From positions 124,001 to 188,000 of the forward strand of contig JAGWMJ010000002.1 in NCBI GenBank assembly GCA_028871815.1: DNA of 64,000 nucleotides. The letters run 5' to 3'. This DNA is from Armatimonadota bacterium. Lineage in GTDB: Bacteria; Armatimonadota; Chthonomonadetes; Chthonomonadales; Chthonomonadaceae. Position 1 is the stretch's first letter, and the number at the start of each line of letters is the position of its first letter. The translations under genes were made by a program, and so were the position numbers. The notes beneath the pieces were generated by a model. It worked only from the letters and a program-made list of their open reading frames with translations, searched no databases and had not been told where the DNA came from. This document shows, piece by piece, positions 24,566 to 32,389 of the stretch.

Positions 24566-25222
24566 TCAGACGGCATGGGAGAACGAGTAATCTTCCGGTG
24601 CGAGAACCACAACTCCGGTCAAGCCGGCCTCGGCCATGCCCTCCACGAATCGGCGGCTTACCAGAGTGGTGGATGCTAGGCCGCGCGCAGCGAAAATGTC
24701 CGCGCCATTCCACGAACCCGCCTGAAGCACGACCCTGTCGATCGCCTTGGTGCGCCGGCGACCGTAGGCGCACGGCACCGCCGGTCGAACGGCGCCGGAT
24801 GCCTCATCGTCGAGGTTGGCGCCCAATCTAGTTTTCCACACGTTGCCGTACTCGGGCAGCTCAACTTGCAGACTCTCGGGCTTCTTTCGACGCACACTTG
24901 CGATATGCGCTGGCGGATCCCGGTGCACGATGCCGGTCCACCCTCCTTTGTCGTAGAGTTCCAGCGCGGGCCGCGAGAGCATAAGATCGAAGCCGTGGCC
25001 GAGCAGAAAGTCGGGGAATACGCGGCCACGCAGGCTGAGATTCTGAGGCGGCAGCCACCGCCGCAGGCCCATGCCGATTCCGCACACGGGGCACCCCTCG
25101 TACAGGCCGCTGACCCCATAACTCTTCGGTTTCTCGGCCTCGCCCCAACCGTATTTGCTGCCGAACAGTAGTTTCCCCTAGTCGATTACGTAGAAGTCCG
25201 GCGTCGTGTTATTACGTACCAT
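24566..25222 (-). pseudogene. CXXCG-motif immunity-type gene broken by in-frame TAG
   Basis: Reading leftward, ATG 25222 has AAGGA upstream and encodes MVRNNTTPDFYVID, then TAG (25180-25178), then continues in the same frame as GKLLFGSKYGWGEAEKPKSY. After that come a zinc-type CPVCG motif, CRIG-like residues and a 170-residue domain ending in FVEGMAEAGLTGVVVLAPED. The end and the CXXCG element resemble the double-CXXCG/Imm11-like immunity proteins of polymorphic toxin systems (family assignment tentative). The second motif is degenerate (CAYG). The continuous frame across the stop argues for a recent nonsense mutation. A shorter product from GTG 25087 is possible but would lack the first cysteine region context. 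Confidence 0.68.
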
Positions 25223-25430
25223 TGCTACTTTTCCTTCACGGTGCTCCAGGGACCTTGTACCCCGGAAAGCGCCATTACACGTCAGGGCGGGAACATATCT
25301 CTCTGAGAAGGGCCCGGACTTCGTCCGGCGCTGCCGACTGGTGGTTGAATCGTACCAGATGTTTTCAGCGCGGACTCCGAGGCGCATGCAGGAGCGGCGC
25401 CACCTGCAACGCAGCCCGCGAACGCCACGC

Positions 25431-26591
25431 CTATAAAGCGCGGGCAAACGCCTTCAACAGGCCGTCGCCGTACTCCTCGTCCTTGATATGGATGGCTCCG
25501 GTTCCGGCCGACGGGTTCAGATCGAGGTAGAACTCCAGCCGGTCGTTGACGGATGCCTTCATGCGGATCCAGGGATCGGTTCGTTCGTCCAGCGCCTCCC
25601 GCGTGTTGAGCACGACCAGATCGAACTTCAGCGGCCGCTTTCGCGCCGCCGGCCCGACACTCACACCGGCCTCCAGCTCATTCGCGAGCGCGGAAAGGAG
25701 CGCGGAAGCATCGCCGTCGCCTTCGGCGAGCAGCCAGCCCGTGCCGGCTGCAAAGGGCGAAAGCTCAAGCCTCGGCTTGAAAGCCAGCTCCAGCCGGAAG
25801 CGAGCTGTTCGACTTATCGTGCTGTGTGTGCAGAGCCAGGTCTGCGCGTCAGCCGTGGCGGCGCCATCCGGTTGGATTGCGAAGAGTACGGGGCCATCCG
25901 GCACGGCATCCGCCTCGCTGTCGCCCAGCGAGCCGGGCGGGTGAGCCCGATCTATTTTGGCGATCGCCTTGCGGGCGACACGACGGATCTCGGAATCATG
26001 GTGGTGCAGAAGGGGCTCGATGAGCGGGCGCGCCTTCACAGACTTCAGCTTGCCAAGGGCCTCGACCGTGCAATACAGTACGCTCGGATCCGACAGGGAC
26101 TCGATCAGCATCGCCTCGGCACGCAGATCCTTCACCTTCCCGAGCCAAAGTACGATCATCGCGCGGCTGTACCCGTTGCTGCGATCGCCCGCAATGGCCA
26201 GCAGTTGTTCAAACGCCGACTGGTCAGCGACTAGTTCAATGGCGTTTCCAACTGACCACTTATAGCCGTCGTCATTGTTGGGCCACGTCAAGAACTCGCG
26301 AATGAGCGGCTGGATCACCGCGGTGCGTGCCCATGGGACGGAGAGTGCGCTGAGGATAGACCGCCTAATGTTGAGCTCCGGGAATAGCGGAAGCCATTTG
26401 AGCAGTATCGGTATTGCGGCGTCGTAGCGGATGCCGCTCGTTCGCAGCCCGGCCAACGTGGCATGGTTGATCCCTGCCGCGCGGAGTTCGGCAAATACGG
26501 GGGACATGGCTAGATCGTATTGCGCCCTGTTCTCCTGCAGTCTCCGTTCGATAAGCTCGCTGACGAGCGGCTCGATTTCGTTTTTCCGCAT
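25431..26591 (-). CDS. HEAT-repeat protein, candidate immunity to the adjacent Rhs nuclease
   Basis: A 386-residue soluble protein. Residues about 55-215 are HEAT-type helical pairs (AIPILLKWLPLFPELNIRRS, LSDPSVLYCTVEALGKLKSV, ARPLIEPLLHHHDSEIRRVA). The C-terminal 150 residues are a separate beta-rich domain (WLCTHSTISRTARFRLEL ... KFDLVVLNTREALDER) ending GDGLLKAFARAL. Start ATG 26591 with GGAG at 7 nt. It lies 51 bp downstream of the Tox-REase-7 domain in the same direction, exactly where immunity genes sit, and HEAT-type immunity proteins are known for polymorphic toxins. A relic of its last 13 codons occurs at 27613-27651, showing that the module was once duplicated. The immunity role is inferred from position. 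Confidence 0.82.
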   Translation of the reverse strand: MRKNEIEPLVSELIERRLQENRAQYDLAMSPVFAELRAAGINHATLAGLRTSGIRYDAAIPILLKWLPLFPELNIRRSILSALSVPWARTAVIQPLIREFLTWPNNDDGYKWSVGNAIELVADQSAFEQLLAIAGDRSNGYSRAMIVLWLGKVKDLRAEAMLIESLSDPSVLYCTVEALGKLKSVKARPLIEPLLHHHDSEIRRVARKAIAKIDRAHPPGSLGDSEADAVPDGPVLFAIQPDGAATADAQTWLCTHSTISRTARFRLELAFKPRLELSPFAAGTGWLLAEGDGDASALLSALANELEAGVSVGPAARKRPLKFDLVVLNTREALDERTDPWIRMKASVNDRLEFYLDLNPSAGTGAIHIKDEEYGDGLLKAFARAL

Positions 26592-26642
26592 TCGGTGGCT
26601 CCTGTTGCGCAGCCGGTCGATTTGTGGCCGGTCCGCCTCCGG

Positions 26643-27536
26643 TCAGGGAATGACGCGGCGCACCACGATCTTCCCGGCACGCTCCATAGCTTGAAGAGCG
26701 GGCGACAGAACCGTGCCCTTGCCGCCGCGAATGTACAGGCGGAGAGTGTAGTTGTTGTCCACCGCCCAGGCATAGTAGTCTTGCAGTTGTCTCGTGTAGC
26801 TCAGGCTCTTGACATTCTTGACCTCTCCGATCACCTTCGCGACATGGTCCAGTTCATCCGGGATACGGTGGCTCGCCCAACTGGGCAGTGTGATCCACTC
26901 GGTGTTTTTCACGATACCCGCTGCGGCCTCGCCAACTTGGCCCAGCCAGCGCACACGCGCCATGCCGGTGAGGCCGGCCCCGGCCAGCCGCTCGGCCCGT
27001 GCCGCCCGGGCTGCATTGATCGCTGCACCGGCGGCTTCAAACGCCTTGTCTTGCAGACCCCAGAGCGCGGCTTACCGGCCGATTGTGGCGAGAACCACGG
27101 AACCGCCGTAGCCTGATTGATGCGCGTAGTGCCGGTTTGTATAGTGGCCGCAGCTTAGCGCGTGGGCGGTAGCGGCAAGCCCTGTCTTGATGCCCTCCAA
27201 AATAACGTGTGGGGTGAATTCGAAACCCCAGATCGTCCACCCCGGCCCGAGACCCAGCGGGTCAAACGCGTTGACCGGGTCATCGCCGCAGTACTCGTAG
27301 AGGTTTATGCCGCCGTCCCACAGCGTGGGATCGCGTGTCAGCCAGATGCCGTTTGCGGGGTCGTAGTAGCGGAGGCCGCAGAGGATGAGCGCGGGGAAGG
27401 GCGACTGAAGAATCGGGCCGTACCGGGTGGGTCCGGTCTGGGCCGTCACCAGCCAGTCGGTGTAACACCCAAACTGGCCGTCAAAGGCAACAGGATCGGG
27501 GCGGCGAAATGGCGCGGCTGCAGCACCGCCGCAACG
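26643..27536 (-). pseudogene. Rhs-core fragment with Tox-REase-7-type C-terminal nuclease, split by TAA
   Basis: A leftward frame open from 27536 opens inside an Rhs core: PVAFDGQFGCYTDW, LILCGLRYYDPANGIWLTRD and GGINLYEYCGDDPVNAFDPL are diagnostic of the Rhs-repeat-associated core end. After a linker (FTPHVILEGIKTGLAATAH) a TAA (27074-27072) interrupts the frame. The same frame then continues ALWGLQDKAFEAAGAAINAA into GIVKNTEWITLPSW, RIPDELD and IGEVKNVKSLSYTRQLQDYY. This is a Tox-REase-7-type nuclease with the PD...ExK catalytic pattern intact. The N-terminal thousand or more residues of a normal Rhs protein are absent. So it is an orphan, nonsense-mutated toxin tip; the 106-residue domain from ATG 26963 could still be made alone. 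Confidence 0.85.
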
Positions 27537-27612
27537 TCATGCGGGCCGAAGCGGGCAGGTCGCGGGGATGGGCGCCAATATCAGCGCGGCGGGGCCGGCG
27601 CAATGCGTATGC

Positions 27613-27651
27613 TTACAACGCGCGGGCAAACGCCTTCAACAGGCCGTCGCC
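27613..27651 (-). pseudogene. 13-codon relic of a second HEAT immunity gene
   Basis: Minus-strand codons for GDGLLKAFARAL followed by TAA match the last 12 codons plus stop of the HEAT gene (25431-25469) at 36 of 39 bases. The differences are silent or in the stop codon (TAG versus TAA). Nothing upstream of this patch resembles the HEAT gene. It marks the end of a lost, once-coding paralogue and a recombination joint with the Rhs fragment. Confidence 0.75.
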
Positions 27652-27691
27652 GCCCGGATTCCGATGCGGATGCGGGAACTCTGCCACGACC

Positions 27692-27727
27692 GCGCGGCCG
27701 GCAAGCCCCGCGCGAGCGCGCCAGCCT
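27692..27727. repeat. 36-bp direct repeat, copy 1 (flanks pentapeptide gene B)
   Basis: GCGCGGCCGGCAAGCCCCGC followed by GCGAGCGCGCCAGCCT; identical to 28750-28785 at 35 of 36 positions. It lies 20 bp beyond the stop of pentapeptide gene B. Both copies are open on the minus strand in a frame giving GWRARAGLAGRAV. Confidence 0.8.
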
Positions 27728-27747
27728 TCGCGCGCGCCCATGCCCAC

Positions 27748-28722
27748 CTACGGCAGCAGCCGGTCCTTCGGGTCCATGGCGTTCACCTCTTGCGCGGAGC
27801 GCGGCACGCCCCAGGCTTGGACCCACCCGAGAAATTCGCTCAGGCCGTCCTCACCCACTTCTGCAACGATGTCCTGTTTGCTCCACACACCGAAGCGCTG
27901 TCGCGGCCCGACGCATTTTTGATCCCATTCCAGCAGACCGGCAACCCCCAGCCATCCGGATTCCGTGCGGGCGGCAAGCTGCTCGAGCAGACGATCCACC
28001 GTCTCTGGATATTGGTCGAGGATGATGTGCTCATCGTCCTCGGGAAAGAGCACGCGGTCAAGATTCAGCTTACGGAAGCCGCACATCCTCAACTTAGCCT
28101 TGCGAAGATCGACGTTGATCATCTCGTTTGGTGGGTTCTGGCCGCGGGGCAAGCCGTCGCGGCTGAATATCACCTCGCGCAGCTCTCCTTCAAATACGCA
28201 ATCGGTGAAGTTGCTGCCCCAGAACTCCACCTTTGTCAACCGGGTGTTTCTGAACAGGCAGTTGACAAACACCGTGGAATTGTAGCTGGTGTCTCGGAGG
28301 TCGGCGCCGGTGAAATCCACGTTCCGGTAATATGTACTTCCCTCCGGGCGGGCCGGACCAAGACTCCCGGAAACGACCGCGGATAGAAACCGGCAATCCG
28401 TGCACTGTAACGTCCACACGCGAATGTCGTGGATGTCACACCGGTCAAAAATGCAGTCGGTCAGGGAGCTGTCGAAGAACCTCAGTCTAGGCAGCGTAGC
28501 GCCCGTGAAGTCGAGCCCCCGCCAGGAACCGTTTCGAATGATCGTCGGGCCGCTGAGGACCCGCGCCTCTCCGATTGGTGTTTGGAGCGTTCGGGTTACA
28601 ATCGGCCCAGCCACACTGACCCCGCGCATGTCAATGCGGCCGTCAATCCGGGCGGGGTTGAGCCCATCCAGGCTTTCGCCGCTTACGAGCCTTTTTTTTT
28701 TCTCGCGCTGGATTTCGTTCAT
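27748..28722 (-). CDS. Pentapeptide-repeat protein B, paralogue of A, candidate immunity protein
   Basis: A 324-residue pentapeptide-repeat protein: GLDFTGATLPRLRF, CIFDRCDIHDIRVW, NVDFTGADLRDTSY, NCLFRNTRLTKVEF. The C-terminal region is almost the same as protein A (NEMINVDLRK, FRKLNLDRVLFPEDD, RQRFGVW, EVNAMDPKDRLLP). The N-termini differ more, so the shared part may hold a common function. ATG 28722 is used because it aligns with A; a TTG three codons earlier is the alternative. Codons 7-10 contain a run of ten A (REKKKR), a slippage-prone tract. The gene is bracketed by a 36-bp direct repeat. The immunity role is inferred from neighbours. Confidence 0.82.
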   Translation of the reverse strand: MNEIQREKKKRLVSGESLDGLNPARIDGRIDMRGVSVAGPIVTRTLQTPIGEARVLSGPTIIRNGSWRGLDFTGATLPRLRFFDSSLTDCIFDRCDIHDIRVWTLQCTDCRFLSAVVSGSLGPARPEGSTYYRNVDFTGADLRDTSYNSTVFVNCLFRNTRLTKVEFWGSNFTDCVFEGELREVIFSRDGLPRGQNPPNEMINVDLRKAKLRMCGFRKLNLDRVLFPEDDEHIILDQYPETVDRLLEQLAARTESGWLGVAGLLEWDQKCVGPRQRFGVWSKQDIVAEVGEDGLSEFLGWVQAWGVPRSAQEVNAMDPKDRLLP

Positions 28723-28749
28723 AGCAGGCAACTATCCACGGCGGACACA

Positions 28750-28785
28750 GCGCGGCCGGCAAGCCCCGCTCGAGCGCGCCAGCCT
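28750..28785. repeat. 36-bp direct repeat, copy 2 (flanks pentapeptide gene B)
   Basis: Second copy, 1058 bp from the first, 28 bp upstream of the pentapeptide B start codon. One mismatch (T for G at the twentieth base). With copy 1 it frames the gene as a discrete cassette. Confidence 0.8.
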
Positions 28786-29269
28786 GCCTTGCAAAAAAAC
28801 AGGCTCTTTTTCACGCTCGTCCTTGAGGGTTGACCGAATCTGCGCAAGCGTGGCAAGAACTGGAACGTAATGTAGGGGATACTTGGCAGTCGTTTGCGGG
28901 TGCTTGCGAACGTGGACGATGGAGTACTGCGAACGCTCATAGGCGTTGTGGCTGCGGTTGGGAACCGCACGGCCCCGCATGACTTGAGGCGAATCCCAAT
29001 GGTCGCCGTGATCGTGACCACGAGCGGCACAAAGTCACGACGCAGGTGCGTTGCGCATAAGCAGGCGCACCTCGCGATCCGCCTGGACCGGCTGAAAATG
29101 CGCCCGCCGACACAAATCCAAATCACCGGCGTATAGTGGGAACGTATTGGCGCAAACCACCAGATTGAAGCTCAGCTAATCGCTCGCCGGCCATGAATCT
29201 GCGGTCGTCGGGTTATCTGCGCCGCGGTCGCGGGAAGAATCGTCACCGACTGATCGGAAAGCGATCCGA
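28786..29269. other. 484-bp gap with possible decayed toxin tip
   Basis: No sure gene. On the minus strand a frame free of stops runs from 29034 to 28732. It contains GHDHGDHWDSPQV, then GRAVPNRSHNAYERSQYSIV and KYPLHYVPVLATLAQIRSTL. The composition is protein-like, but there is no good start and upstream the frame is closed by TGA. Its place directly before an immunity-type gene makes a degraded Rhs C-terminal tip plausible. I do not recognise the fold. Confidence 0.35.
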
Positions 29270-29313
29270 CCAAAAGACGCACCCTCCACTCTGAGCGTTA
29301 GTCCGAGTGGAGG
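29270..29313 (-). terminator. Hairpin terminator after the TPR gene
   Basis: CCTCCACTC (29283-29291) pairs perfectly with GAGTGGAGG (29305-29313), 13-nt loop. On the minus strand a TTTT run follows about 8 nt later. It is 32 bp past the TPR stop and separates that gene from the toxin island. Confidence 0.65.
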
Positions 29314-29345
29314 ATCCGGCCTGCGTCCCTGTCGTGCGGCGGCGC

Positions 29346-30839
29346 TTACTGTTTGTGCTTCAGCGCCTCTTGTACGCGAGCGAGGTTCGCTTTGGCCACC
29401 GAGTTTCCAGGATCTGCCTGGACAGCGTGGCGATAGGCGCCCATTGCCTGCGCGGCCTCGCCCTTGTACTCATACGCAACACCAAGGTTATTCCAGGCGT
29501 CCACCATCTTCGGGTCTAGCGCGACAGCCCGCTTGTAGTACGTGATCGCGGAGTCCGGATGGCTGTGCCGCTGCGCTACCTGGCCCAGCCCGGTCAGCGC
29601 CAGAGCGCTGTTGGGATCCTCTTGCAGCGACGATTCGAACAACGCCTGGGCGCGATCGAGGCTGTCTGGATCGCTGCGGCCGAGGTAGTAGCTGCCAAGC
29701 ACGCGCCTGATTTGAGCATCGCGCATACCGGCGTGGCCATGCTTCAGCGCTTCTTCCATCGCAGCCGCCGCGCCGGTCATGTCGCCCGTACGCTGCAGGC
29801 ACGCACCGAGGTTCACCCATCCCGATTGATCATCGGGCGTTACTGCAGTAAGCCTGCGGTACGTTCCGGCAGCCGCGTCGAAGTTGCCCATCTTGCGCTG
29901 AACCTGCGCCAACGCCGTCAGCGCCATCGGGTTGTTCGGCTGTATGGCCAGCGCGTTTTGATACTGCTGCTGCGCCTGCCGCAGGTTGTTCTGCCGCTCG
30001 GCAACCAGACCCATATTAAATGTGGGATTAAAGTCGCTTGGGCTCAACTGCCGGGCTTTGGCGAACTGATCCTCGGCCTCGCTGCCGCGGCCCATGTCGT
30101 ACAGCGTCTCCGCATACGTTTCCCGGATACTGTAGTTGTTTGGCGCCAGCGCCACGGCATGGCTGAACGCCTGACGGGCATTCTCATCATCACCCTTGTG
30201 CCTGTAGGCAAGACCAAGGTTCATCCAGAAGCTCGACTCATTCGGCGCCAGAGCGGTGGCCTTCTGGTAGGCCACAATGGCCGCATCCGGATTGCCGGTG
30301 TGCTCTTCCGAAATCCCGATCCCGTTTTGGATATAGGGATCCTTCGGCGAGAGCGCCTCGGCGCGATGGAACGCATCCAGTGCGTCGGCATCCCGGCCCA
30401 TATCCTGATCGGCGGTGCCCAGGTCGTACAGCGGGTCCGGCGACTTGGGCTCAAGGCGGGCGGCGTCCGAGAACTGCTGCGCCGCGTCGGCATACCGGTG
30501 AACGCCACTGTAAGCGTTACCCAGATTCAGGTGGGCGTCGCTCGAATTCGGGCGCATCTTGACGGCCGGCTCGAGCGCCTCCACAGCCTCTGGATACTTC
30601 TGCTCCTGCAAGTTGACGAAGCCGACCCAGTAGAGCGTCATGGCATCCTTGGGATCCATCCGACGGGCCGTGTTGAATTCAGCAAGCGCGGCATCCAGCT
30701 TGTTCTGCTTGTAGAGCGCAATGCCTTTGTTGTAATGGTCTTTGCCATTGTCCGCACGGGCGCCGAGGCTGGCGGCGGTAAGCAACAGCGCCGCTAGCGC
30801 AACCTGCGCAGCGGCATGGTAATGGGGCGAACGGCGCAT
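29346..30839 (-). CDS. Exported TPR-repeat protein
   Basis: A 497-residue protein with a signal peptide (AAAQVALAALLLTAASLGARA) followed by about thirteen consecutive tetratricopeptide repeats (e.g. YNKGIALYKQNKLDAALAEF, AYRHKGDDENARQAFSHAVA, AWNNLGVAYEYKGEAAQAMG). Almost no other domain remains. The ATG at 30839 has GGAG about 9 nt upstream; two earlier in-frame ATGs are less likely. It is probably a periplasmic or surface scaffold for protein-protein contacts; no specific partner can be named. It is downstream of the haemoglobin-GNAT-TlpA cluster on the same strand, with a 114-bp gap. Confidence 0.85.
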   Translation of the reverse strand: MRRSPHYHAAAQVALAALLLTAASLGARADNGKDHYNKGIALYKQNKLDAALAEFNTARRMDPKDAMTLYWVGFVNLQEQKYPEAVEALEPAVKMRPNSSDAHLNLGNAYSGVHRYADAAQQFSDAARLEPKSPDPLYDLGTADQDMGRDADALDAFHRAEALSPKDPYIQNGIGISEEHTGNPDAAIVAYQKATALAPNESSFWMNLGLAYRHKGDDENARQAFSHAVALAPNNYSIRETYAETLYDMGRGSEAEDQFAKARQLSPSDFNPTFNMGLVAERQNNLRQAQQQYQNALAIQPNNPMALTALAQVQRKMGNFDAAAGTYRRLTAVTPDDQSGWVNLGACLQRTGDMTGAAAAMEEALKHGHAGMRDAQIRRVLGSYYLGRSDPDSLDRAQALFESSLQEDPNSALALTGLGQVAQRHSHPDSAITYYKRAVALDPKMVDAWNNLGVAYEYKGEAAQAMGAYRHAVQADPGNSVAKANLARVQEALKHKQ

Positions 30840-30953
30840 TGTATCTCTCCTCATAGGCGCACCGGTCGAAGTAAGAACTTCAAAAGAGGTCAACGTGTAA
30901 GTGCATCGCGCCGAATAGTTGTGCAGCATCGTCGTGATATTCTCCGGCACACC

Positions 30954-31397
30954 TTAGTACCGCGGATCAGACCCGGGCGTGCTGCTGCGCCGGACCAGAA
31001 ATGTTGCCGTGTCCTCGAAGTATCGGAGCATCGCCGACCTCCACGGTTCGGGGATAGCGATCTCATCCACAGATGCGCTCATCGCGCGAACCCACGCATC
31101 ACGCTCCCGTTGACCGATGTCGAATGCCATGTGCCGCATTCTCAGGCGCGGCGCACCGCGCTGCTCGCTGTACAGACGGGGTCCGCCGAAGAACTGCGCG
31201 AGGAACAGCGCCAGGCGCTCCGCCGCCGGCGCCAACTCGTCCGGATACATCGGCCGCAGCAGCGGCTCCTGCTCAATTCGCCGATAGAACGCGCTCGTCA
31301 GCCGCCGAAAGGTATCTATGCCCCCCACGCCCTGGTAGACAGCGCCGGTTGCCGTCACGAGTGGAATCAGGCCGGCGGTATGATCGTCTCTCGTCAC
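30954..31397 (-). CDS. Truncated haemoglobin, group II (GlbO-type)
   Basis: A 147-residue haem protein with a 2-on-2 globin fold. Signatures: VYQGVGGIDTFRRLTSAFYRR (helix A/B with the Gly motif and B10 Tyr), DPLL-like EPLLRPMYP, FFGGPRLYSEQRGAPRLRMRH with proximal H89, and W102 at position G8 in ERDAWVRAM, the hallmark of group II. It probably binds O2/NO and helps in oxygen or nitrosative-stress handling. The only start in frame is a GTG at 31397. It lies 17 bp after the GNAT gene. Confidence 0.9.
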   Translation of the reverse strand: MTRDDHTAGLIPLVTATGAVYQGVGGIDTFRRLTSAFYRRIEQEPLLRPMYPDELAPAAERLALFLAQFFGGPRLYSEQRGAPRLRMRHMAFDIGQRERDAWVRAMSASVDEIAIPEPWRSAMLRYFEDTATFLVRRSSTPGSDPRY

Positions 31398-31414
31398 TTA
31401 CCCGTCCGGTTCGC

Positions 31415-32389
31415 TCAAACGCCTGACGACGAATCGAGCTGCTTGCGCATCACATCGAACCGGCGGGATTCTACGAATCCCATCGGGGTGTAGACGCGCG
31501 CCGCCGACGCATCATCGCTCCACATAAACCAGGCATGGCGGCCACCCCGGGCCTGGATGTGCTGCAGCATCCGCGCCAGCAGAGTAATGCCAATACCCTT
31601 GCCGCGCTCCGCCTGAGCAACGCCAAACGGCCCGAACCTTTCGCGGAAGCAGTGCGCGAAACCGAGAATCTCGTCGCCGCGTGAGGCGGCGAGCAGGTCG
31701 GAACCGTGGCGCCGCTGCGCCAGGATGTCCCTTACGGCGCCGCGTACCTGTGCCTGCCACGGACCAGGAAACTCGGCTCGGAGGAAATGGAGCAAAGCCG
31801 AAAGCTGGTGTGGCTCAACGGGATGGACGTGAATGCCCTGCCGCTGCAGGTCGATACTCAGCTGGTTGGCGAACGGTGGTATCTGCCAGCCCATCGGTAG
31901 CGAGATTGACATGGAGAGTGGACGCGCAGTGGACGCATACCCACGGCTCTTCAGGAATGCCAGAGCCTCCGGGTACGCCACGCCATCCACACCGGGAACG
32001 AAGTAGCCGGGAGCGTACGCCGAAATGTCCATGATCGTCCGGCCGGCTTTGCGCACATAGTTTTCCGCAAACTCGAGCAGTCGCGTGCCTATGCCCTGGC
32101 GCCTCCAGGCTTCATCCACGGCGAATGCCGTTACCCAGCCGCGTTCCGTATCCGGTGTTCCATCCTCTACGGGGCGCCGCTCAACTACCGCAATCGCGCA
32201 TCCCACGACGCCGCCCGCGGGCGTGGCAGCAACCGCTATGCCGGAGCTCCGGATGTTGGGATCGAGCAGCACCCGCCCCCAAAACAGCGGGTTCGAGATT
32301 CGCTCCGCGCTCATGCACCGAGCCAGCAGGTCGCCGATCAGCAAGCTGTCGCCGGCTGTCATCGCTCGTACCTCAACGTCAACGGGCAT
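31415..32389 (-). CDS. Tandem GNAT-type N-acetyltransferase
   Basis: A 324-residue protein with two GNAT folds. Domain 1 has the acetyl-CoA motif AFAVDEAWRRQGIGTRLLEF (residues about 90-110). Domain 2 has QAERGKGIGITLLARML and the typical VYTPMGFVESRRFDVM end. The second shows a weaker pyrophosphate loop, as is common in tandem GNATs where one half is structural. The substrate is unknown. The start codon directly abuts the stop of the TlpA-like gene (TAG-ATG). Confidence 0.87.
   Translation of the reverse strand: MPVDVEVRAMTAGDSLLIGDLLARCMSAERISNPLFWGRVLLDPNIRSSGIAVAATPAGGVVGCAIAVVERRPVEDGTPDTERGWVTAFAVDEAWRRQGIGTRLLEFAENYVRKAGRTIMDISAYAPGYFVPGVDGVAYPEALAFLKSRGYASTARPLSMSISLPMGWQIPPFANQLSIDLQRQGIHVHPVEPHQLSALLHFLRAEFPGPWQAQVRGAVRDILAQRRHGSDLLAASRGDEILGFAHCFRERFGPFGVAQAERGKGIGITLLARMLQHIQARGGRHAWFMWSDDASAARVYTPMGFVESRRFDVMRKQLDSSSGV

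Noticed and set aside
24566-27536. Stop-codon recoding (amber readthrough or altered code) to explain TAG and TAA within genes
   Set aside because: Two different stop codons are involved, both are used as normal stops by many genes here, and no recoding element is visible. Simple nonsense decay fits better.
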